This document shows positions 59,911 to 64,000 of a stretch of DNA of 64,000 nt, in pieces. Where the stretch lies: assembly GCF_019737615.1 (NCBI RefSeq), contig NZ_JAHKKS010000002.1, positions 62,001 to 126,000 on the forward strand, read 5' to 3'. Below the pieces are notes generated by a model, which had not been told where the DNA came from, did no database searches, and saw only the letters and a program-made list of their open reading frames with translations. This stretch comes from Sphingobium xanthum (lineage in GTDB: Bacteria > Pseudomonadota > Alphaproteobacteria > Sphingomonadales > Sphingomonadaceae). The first letter of the stretch is position 1. Each line of letters begins with the position of its first letter. The position numbers and the translations under genes were made by a program.

Positions 59911-60908
59911 TGGCGGCGGACCAGGCGCACCCGGTCCTTCTCCGCATCCATCAGCACGCTTTCATCCACAACATCTCCCCCGAGATCGGCCCGAAGGGCC
60001 ACCTCGAACCAGCGTGTCTTCTGCACCGTCTGCTCCTTGACGGATTGCGGCGCGGTCAGCCTTGCCATCGCCGGCTGCCCCCAGAAGGTCACGACGCTGC
60101 CATAGCCCTCAAGCGGGCGCTGCGCCAGCACCTGACGCGCCCGTTCGAGCCCCAATGCTTCCGGCGCCAGCATCGCGAGCAACACAGCCTGATCGGGCAG
60201 CAAGGTATTGATGTTGATCGGCGAAAGATCGGTCGTCGGCAGCGTGCAGATCCACGGCCGGATGCGCTGATAGACTTCCGGCGTGACCGAACTCACCATC
60301 AGCAGCTCGCTGGGGTCCGCCATCAGGCCGTTGGCCGTGCGATAGCTCGGCGTGAGGCCCGAATAATATTGATCCTCGGCGCCGCCATTGCCGGGGGTTG
60401 CATCGGTGTCGATCCAGTCGGCAGCGGAGGTCGCGACCTGCAGCGCAATCACGTGATCGACGCCGAGCAACCGCATCAAACCCGCGAATTGCTCGATGCC
60501 TTCGGGCCGCCCGGTCAGAGTGTCCTCATTGCCGGCCACGCTGGACCCGAACTCGTCGTTCGGGCCTTTGACGAGGCTGTTGAGGTTGAAGCAATTGCCG
60601 CGATCGATGATCCGCGCCGTAACCCTGCCACCCGGCACCTGGATCGCCTGATCGCGCCCGAGCCAGCCGCCTTCCAGCGTCGTGCGATCCGGGCGCAGCT
60701 TCACGAGATCGCCGATGCGCGTCGCCGCCATCTGCTCGGCGGTGAGCAGATACGCGCGGCCCTGATCCGCCGAGACGATGTTGCGCGTCATCCTGCTCGC
60801 GAGGGTCAGCCGCTCCAGCGCCACCGCCGTCACGACTGACAGGATCGCGACCAGCAGCAGCACCGTCAGCAAGGCAGCGCCCTCCTCGGATACCCGGTCA
60901 GACCGCAT
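59892..60908 (-). CDS. gspK: type II secretion minor pseudopilin GspK
   Basis: 338 residues. Prepilin leader MRSDRVSEEG followed by AALLTVLLLVAILSVVTAVA, in which the usual Glu at +5 is absent, as expected of GspK. The large globular domain has RGNCFNLNSLVKG and SPININTLLPDQAVLLAMLA, typical of GspK. It caps the pseudopilus with GspI and GspJ. Overlaps gspJ by 11 bp. Confidence 0.92.
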   Translation of the reverse strand: MRSDRVSEEGAALLTVLLLVAILSVVTAVALERLTLASRMTRNIVSADQGRAYLLTAEQMAATRIGDLVKLRPDRTTLEGGWLGRDQAIQVPGGRVTARIIDRGNCFNLNSLVKGPNDEFGSSVAGNEDTLTGRPEGIEQFAGLMRLLGVDHVIALQVATSAADWIDTDATPGNGGAEDQYYSGLTPSYRTANGLMADPSELLMVSSVTPEVYQRIRPWICTLPTTDLSPININTLLPDQAVLLAMLAPEALGLERARQVLAQRPLEGYGSVVTFWGQPAMARLTAPQSVKEQTVQKTRWFEVALRADLGGDVVDESVLMDAEKDRVRLVRRQWGEGS

Positions 60909-61623
60909 TGGATGCGCCTCCCGGTGCCGCCTCGTCCTCGGGCTGGTTGATGGCCGTCCCCACGATAAACCGGAGCGTCAGCGGCGGCTCCTTGCCTCGG
61001 CTGAGTACCATCTCGACCGCCGTCGGCATGTCGGCCGGCTTTTCGGGTGCCCAGCGCTCCAGCCAGGACCCGTTCTTCGCGCGATAGCGCAAGGTCAGCG
61101 CCGTCACGCCGTCGAACAGCACGGCCGGCTCGGTCGGCTCGGCGCCATCCAGCGCATCATAGCCGATCCGCTCCAGACGACCGTCGCGCCACCAATATTC
61201 GATCTTCTGAAGGCTTGGATGACGCAACATGCCGGGATTGCTCCAGCCATCGCGCACGAACTGCATCAGTGGTTCATCGTCCTGCGCCACCCGGCCGAAG
61301 AAAGCGGGCGCGAGCGCGCCATCCTGCGTCCGGCTGATGCGGACGGTCGCCTGCGACAGATCGGCGTCCAGCGTCGAGAGCCCGCGCTGAACGTCCGCCA
61401 GCGCGTCGAGATGGACCCGCACCGCCGCCTGCCCATCGACCGTCGAGCGCAGCAACAGAACTCCGCCGGTGGCCAGCATCGCGAAGATCATGACCGCGAC
61501 CAGCAGCTCGATCAGCGTGAAGCCGTGTTCGGCGGAACGTTCCAAAGATGTGAAGCCGTGTTCGGCGGAACGCTCCAAAGATGCGAAGCCGTGTTCGGCG
61601 GAACGGCGAGTGACTCTACTCAC
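60898..61623 (-). CDS. gspJ: type II secretion minor pseudopilin GspJ with triplicated leader
   Basis: 241 residues. The leader contains three 11-residue units each ending Gly-Phe: SAEHGFASLER, SAEHGFTSLER, then SAEHGFTLIELL. Only the last is followed by the hydrophobic pilin helix (LLVAVMIFAMLATGGVLLLR), so cleavage at G34-F35 gives a normal mature N-terminus with Glu at +5. The globular domain has RGLSTLDADLSQATVRISR. Pseudopilus tip component with GspK and GspI. ATG at 61623 overlaps gspH by 8 bp. Confidence 0.93.
   Translation of the reverse strand: MSRVTRRSAEHGFASLERSAEHGFTSLERSAEHGFTLIELLVAVMIFAMLATGGVLLLRSTVDGQAAVRVHLDALADVQRGLSTLDADLSQATVRISRTQDGALAPAFFGRVAQDDEPLMQFVRDGWSNPGMLRHPSLQKIEYWWRDGRLERIGYDALDGAEPTEPAVLFDGVTALTLRYRAKNGSWLERWAPEKPADMPTAVEMVLSRGKEPPLTLRFIVGTAINQPEDEAAPGGASNAV
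61517..61605. repeat. 33-bp tandem repeats in the gspJ leader
   Basis: Units at 61517-61549, 61550-61582 (both starting GTGAAGCCGTGTTCGGCGGA, differing at one base) and a partial third from 61583 to about 61605. In-frame, 11 codons each. Confidence 0.9.
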
Positions 61624-62086
61624 TGCTCGTCACCTTGCCGTTCAGGTCCATGCGCACGGCGATCTCGCGTCCGTCGCGCAGCAGGGTGAAGCTGAGCGGC
61701 TGATCTGCGCGGCCGACGCTGTCAAACACGATGCGCAATTGCGTTGTCGCGCCAAGCTGCGCCTGCGTGCTGCCGGACCAGTCGCTGGATGCGAGCGGAC
61801 CATCCGTCACGGCCTGCCATTGCCCCTGCTCGCGGCGTTCGAAACCGAAGGCCCTTGGCGACACCCAGAGCGCGACGGGCTTTCCGGCGATGATCGCACT
61901 GTCACGCGCGGCGCGTGCCCGGCCCGCGAACCGATCGATATCGCCAGCAATGCGACCGCGCGGATCGGCCATGGTCAGCATCACCGTCCCCGACAGCAGC
62001 CCGATGATCACCAGCACGACCATCAGCTCGATGAGCGTGAAGCCGCCTTCCCCGGCGCGCTTTAAAGGAATGGACGGCGCTCTCAT
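61616..62086 (-). CDS. gspH: type II secretion minor pseudopilin GspH
   Basis: 156 residues. Leader ends GEGG, then FTLIELMVVLVIIGLLSGTV; prepilin cleavage at G15-F16. The globular GspH/FimT domain has RARAARDSAIIAGKPVALWV (characteristic early helix) and VTDGPLASSDW. Overlaps gspI by four bases. Confidence 0.88.
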   Translation of the reverse strand: MRAPSIPLKRAGEGGFTLIELMVVLVIIGLLSGTVMLTMADPRGRIAGDIDRFAGRARAARDSAIIAGKPVALWVSPRAFGFERREQGQWQAVTDGPLASSDWSGSTQAQLGATTQLRIVFDSVGRADQPLSFTLLRDGREIAVRMDLNGKVTSSE

Positions 62087-62466
62087 TTCATCCGCCCGAA
62101 TGTCAGCACCGCAGGCGACTGCCCCTGTCCGCCGTCGATGCGCAGCGTGATGACCATCATCCGGCCGCTGTCCGCTTCCTCGACTTGCTGCGCCCAGTGC
62201 CATTGCCGCCCGGCATTTTCGATCGTTCCCTCGCTGGCCCCACGGACCGGCGCAGCGGGATCGGTCAGCCGCTCGATCATGAGATTGCGCGCGACGATCT
62301 GCGTCATCGTCCGCATGCGCAGGTCGACCGAGGTGCGCGCCGAGACCGCCTGCAACCGCACCAGCGCAAGCCCGGCAATGCTGAAGATCGTCAGCGCCAC
62401 CAGCATCTCGAGCAGGGTGAACCCCTCGCCCGTGCCTCGTCTTCCGCAGCGCGTGCGCGCGTTCAT
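62083..62466 (-). CDS. gspI: type II secretion minor pseudopilin GspI
   Basis: 127 residues. Leader MNARTRCGRRGTGEG with cleavage at G15-F16, then FTLLEMLVALTIFSIAGLAL. The IVARNLMIERL segment and RQWHWAQQVEEADSGRMMVI match GspI. Located directly after gspG, so the order here is G-I-H-J, whereas G-H-I-J is usual. Confidence 0.85.
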   Translation of the reverse strand: MNARTRCGRRGTGEGFTLLEMLVALTIFSIAGLALVRLQAVSARTSVDLRMRTMTQIVARNLMIERLTDPAAPVRGASEGTIENAGRQWHWAQQVEEADSGRMMVITLRIDGGQGQSPAVLTFGRMK

Positions 62467-62505
62467 CCCCGCGCCTCCCGCGACGTCAGGTCCAGGCCCG
62501 TGGCG

Positions 62506-62964
62506 TCAGAGATCGCTCGAATAAATGTCGGCATTCTCGCCCTCGCCGCCCGTCTGCTTGTCGGCCCCCAGCGAATAGATATCGAACGCGCCTTTGCGGC
62601 CCGGCGCGGCATATTGATAGGCCTGGCCCCAGGGATCGTTCGGCAGCTTCTTGATGTAGCCGCCCTGACGATAGCGCTCGGGCTGAGCGAGACCGGCCGG
62701 CGGCGACATCAGGCTGTTGAGACCGTCGCTCGTGCTCGGATAGGTCAGATTATCGAGGCGATACTGTTCGAGCGCGGATTCCAGCGTCGCGATATCGGCC
62801 TTCGCTTTGGCGACGTTGCTGGTACCCAGCGCACCGAACACGTTGATCGCGACGATCGTGCCGAGCAGGCCGATGATCACGATCACGACCAGCAGCTCTA
62901 TGAGTGTAAAACCGTCTTCGCTCTGACGCCGCGCGGACAGGAGGGGGGATTTTGCGAGGCTCAT
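62506..62964 (-). CDS. gspG: type II secretion major pseudopilin GspG
   Basis: 152 residues. Leader up to SEDG, then FTLIELLVVIVIIGLLGTIV; cleavage at G18-F19. Conserved GspG body: NVAKAKADIATLESALEQYR, YPSTSDGLNSLM and the calcium-loop/C-terminal NDPWGQAYQYAAPGRKGAFD, FDIYSLGADKQTGGEGENAD. ATG at 62964 with GGAG 8 nt upstream, 2 bp after the gspF stop; a TTG two codons earlier is less likely. Confidence 0.96.
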   Translation of the reverse strand: MSLAKSPLLSARRQSEDGFTLIELLVVIVIIGLLGTIVAINVFGALGTSNVAKAKADIATLESALEQYRLDNLTYPSTSDGLNSLMSPPAGLAQPERYRQGGYIKKLPNDPWGQAYQYAAPGRKGAFDIYSLGADKQTGGEGENADIYSSDL

Positions 62965-62966
62965 GG

Positions 62967-64000
62967 TCAAACTCCGGCACCGGTAAGATTTTGCAGCTGC
63001 ATGATGGGCAGCAGGATCGAAAGGATGATGACCGCCACGATCCCGCCCATGACGACGATGATCAGCGGCTCCAGCATGGCGAGCGCAGCAGCCGTGAAAC
63101 CGTCGAACTCGCGCTCGAGATAGTCGGCCGCGCGCTCCAGCATCAGGTCGAGCTGGCCGGCGCTTTCGCCCGAGGCGGCGAGATAGACAAGCAAGGGCGG
63201 AAAGACGTCGGTCCGGCGCATCGCCGCGGAAAGGCTGCCACCGCCGCGCACGGCCTCGACGATATCCGTAGTCGCCGCGCGCAGCACGCGATTGTGAATG
63301 GTCGGAACGGTGAGCGAGAGCCCTTCCATCACCGGCAGGCGGCTCTCGACCATCGTCGAGAGCGTGCGGGCCATGCGCGCGGCGTGAAGGTCACGCAGCA
63401 GGCGGCCGACAAAAGGCGTGCGCAGCAACAGGCCGTCAACGCTCATCCTGACGGCTTCGTTGCGAAGCGCGCGCCATCCAAGAAAGCCGAACGCTCCCAG
63501 CAGGATCAGGAGCGCCCACCACCAGCTGGCGAGGAAATTGGAAAGGCCCATGACGATGCGCGTGAGCAGGGGCAGCTGCTGCCCGAGCGTATCGAACTGC
63601 TCGACCACCAGCGGCACCACGAAGATCATCAGCGACATGACGACGACGATCGCGAACACCGAGAGCACCGCCGGATAGGCCAGCGCGGTCAGCATCTTGG
63701 AACGCATCGTCGCCTGCCGCTCGAGCAGGATGGCGAGCCGGTCGGTCAGCGCCGGCAGGCTGCCCGATCGCTCGCCCGCCGCGATCATCGCGCGGTAGAG
63801 ACCGGGAAAGCTCTTGGGTTCCGCGCTCATCGCCTCGCCGAGGCTGCGTCCTTCAACCACGCCGCCATGCACGCGCGCCACGATGTCGCGCACATGCTGC
63901 TTCTCGCTCTGCCGGGTGATCGTGCGCAGCGCTTCTTCGAGCGGCGACACCTGCGCGAGCGTCGAGAGCTGGCGGGTGAACAGGGTCAGTTCCTTGGAAG
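62967..64000 (-). CDS. gspF: type II secretion inner-membrane protein GspF, 5' end outside window
   Basis: About 344 C-terminal residues are visible of an expected 400. Starts mid-gene with KELTLFTRQLSTLAQVSPLE and continues as two T2SSF domains with helices SVFAIVVVMSLMIFVVPLVV, SWWWALLILLGAFGFLGWRA and ALAMLEPLIIVVMGGIVAVI. GspF is the platform protein that with the GspE ATPase drives pseudopilus growth. Confidence 0.94.
   Translation of the reverse strand, partial: SKELTLFTRQLSTLAQVSPLEEALRTITRQSEKQHVRDIVARVHGGVVEGRSLGEAMSAEPKSFPGLYRAMIAAGERSGSLPALTDRLAILLERQATMRSKMLTALAYPAVLSVFAIVVVMSLMIFVVPLVVEQFDTLGQQLPLLTRIVMGLSNFLASWWWALLILLGAFGFLGWRALRNEAVRMSVDGLLLRTPFVGRLLRDLHAARMARTLSTMVESRLPVMEGLSLTVPTIHNRVLRAATTDIVEAVRGGGSLSAAMRRTDVFPPLLVYLAASGESAGQLDLMLERAADYLEREFDGFTAAALAMLEPLIIVVMGGIVAVIILSILLPIMQLQNLTGAGV

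Overview
The window is about 65% G+C with dense, mostly operonic coding and looks like a chromosome segment of a Sphingomonadales bacterium (Alphaproteobacteria; Sphingomonas/Sphingobium/Novosphingobium type). The supporting signs are three exported proteins with the PEPxxWA-CTERM sorting tail typical of this group, a split alphaproteobacterial Fo ATP synthase operon (atpI-B-E-b'-b), a LigA/LigB-like extradiol dioxygenase pair, a ROSE-type leader on an Hsp20 gene, a GTTC-N7-GTTC (alphaproteobacterial LexA) box, and many short paired palindromic repeats. No rRNA, CRISPR array, prophage or classical insertion sequence is visible. One tRNA (Thr, anticodon TGT) is present.

Layout. 1-1.7 kb: 3'-truncated sugar transferase of an exopolysaccharide/PEP-CTERM type locus and a divergent small membrane protein. 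1.7-9.6 kb: M20 peptidase, a VOC/ArsR/DUF3052-like operon with a clear operator, rmuC, a YbjN protein, a flavin monooxygenase divergent from a PA0069-type radical SAM gene with a LexA-like box, and a PEP-CTERM protein. 9.9-19.4 kb: soluble PAS-PAS chemoreceptor, dnaE1, Yip1 protein, second PEP-CTERM protein, SDR, lolD and lolC/E. 19.4-26.3 kb: heat-shock hsp20 with thermosensor leader, GNAT, pyrG, secG, OmpA lipoprotein, uvrC. 26.3-33.2 kb: Fo ATP synthase operon, then ydbH-ynbE-ydbL. 33.3-38.9 kb: radC, EF-hand protein, purB, lapA-like gene, pyrF and a soluble Cache protein with an MCP-like N-terminus. 39-48.5 kb: marR-MFS, ligAB-like pair, triple SnoaL exported protein, HNH, MOSC, glycosyltransferase, DUF2218, padR. 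48.5-55.7 kb: rarA, a serine hydrolase whose 5' end reads through a repeat, a MmcQ protein, a DUF429-like protein, a miniature inverted-repeat element carrying a GIY-YIG gene, a GATase and an aminotransferase. 55.9-64 kb: tRNA-Thr, third PEP-CTERM protein and a type II secretion operon read right to left, gspF(partial)-G-I-H-J-K-L-M-N-O.

How parts work together. The gsp genes would build the pseudopilus and inner-membrane platform of a type II secretion system, with GspO as prepilin peptidase. LolC/E and LolD release lipoproteins, while YdbH-YnbE-YdbL match a system that bridges inner and outer membranes for lipid homeostasis. The PEP-CTERM proteins and the sugar transferase suggest an exosortase/exopolysaccharide programme.

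The most interesting items are the 381-bp GIY-YIG element with near-identical inverted termini, together with the family of gene-less repeat pairs resembling its ends; the LexA-like box on the radical SAM gene; the three-fold 33-bp repetition of the prepilin cleavage leader in GspJ; the ROSE-like thermometer; two membrane-less chemoreceptor-like proteins; and several regulator-adjacent palindromes.
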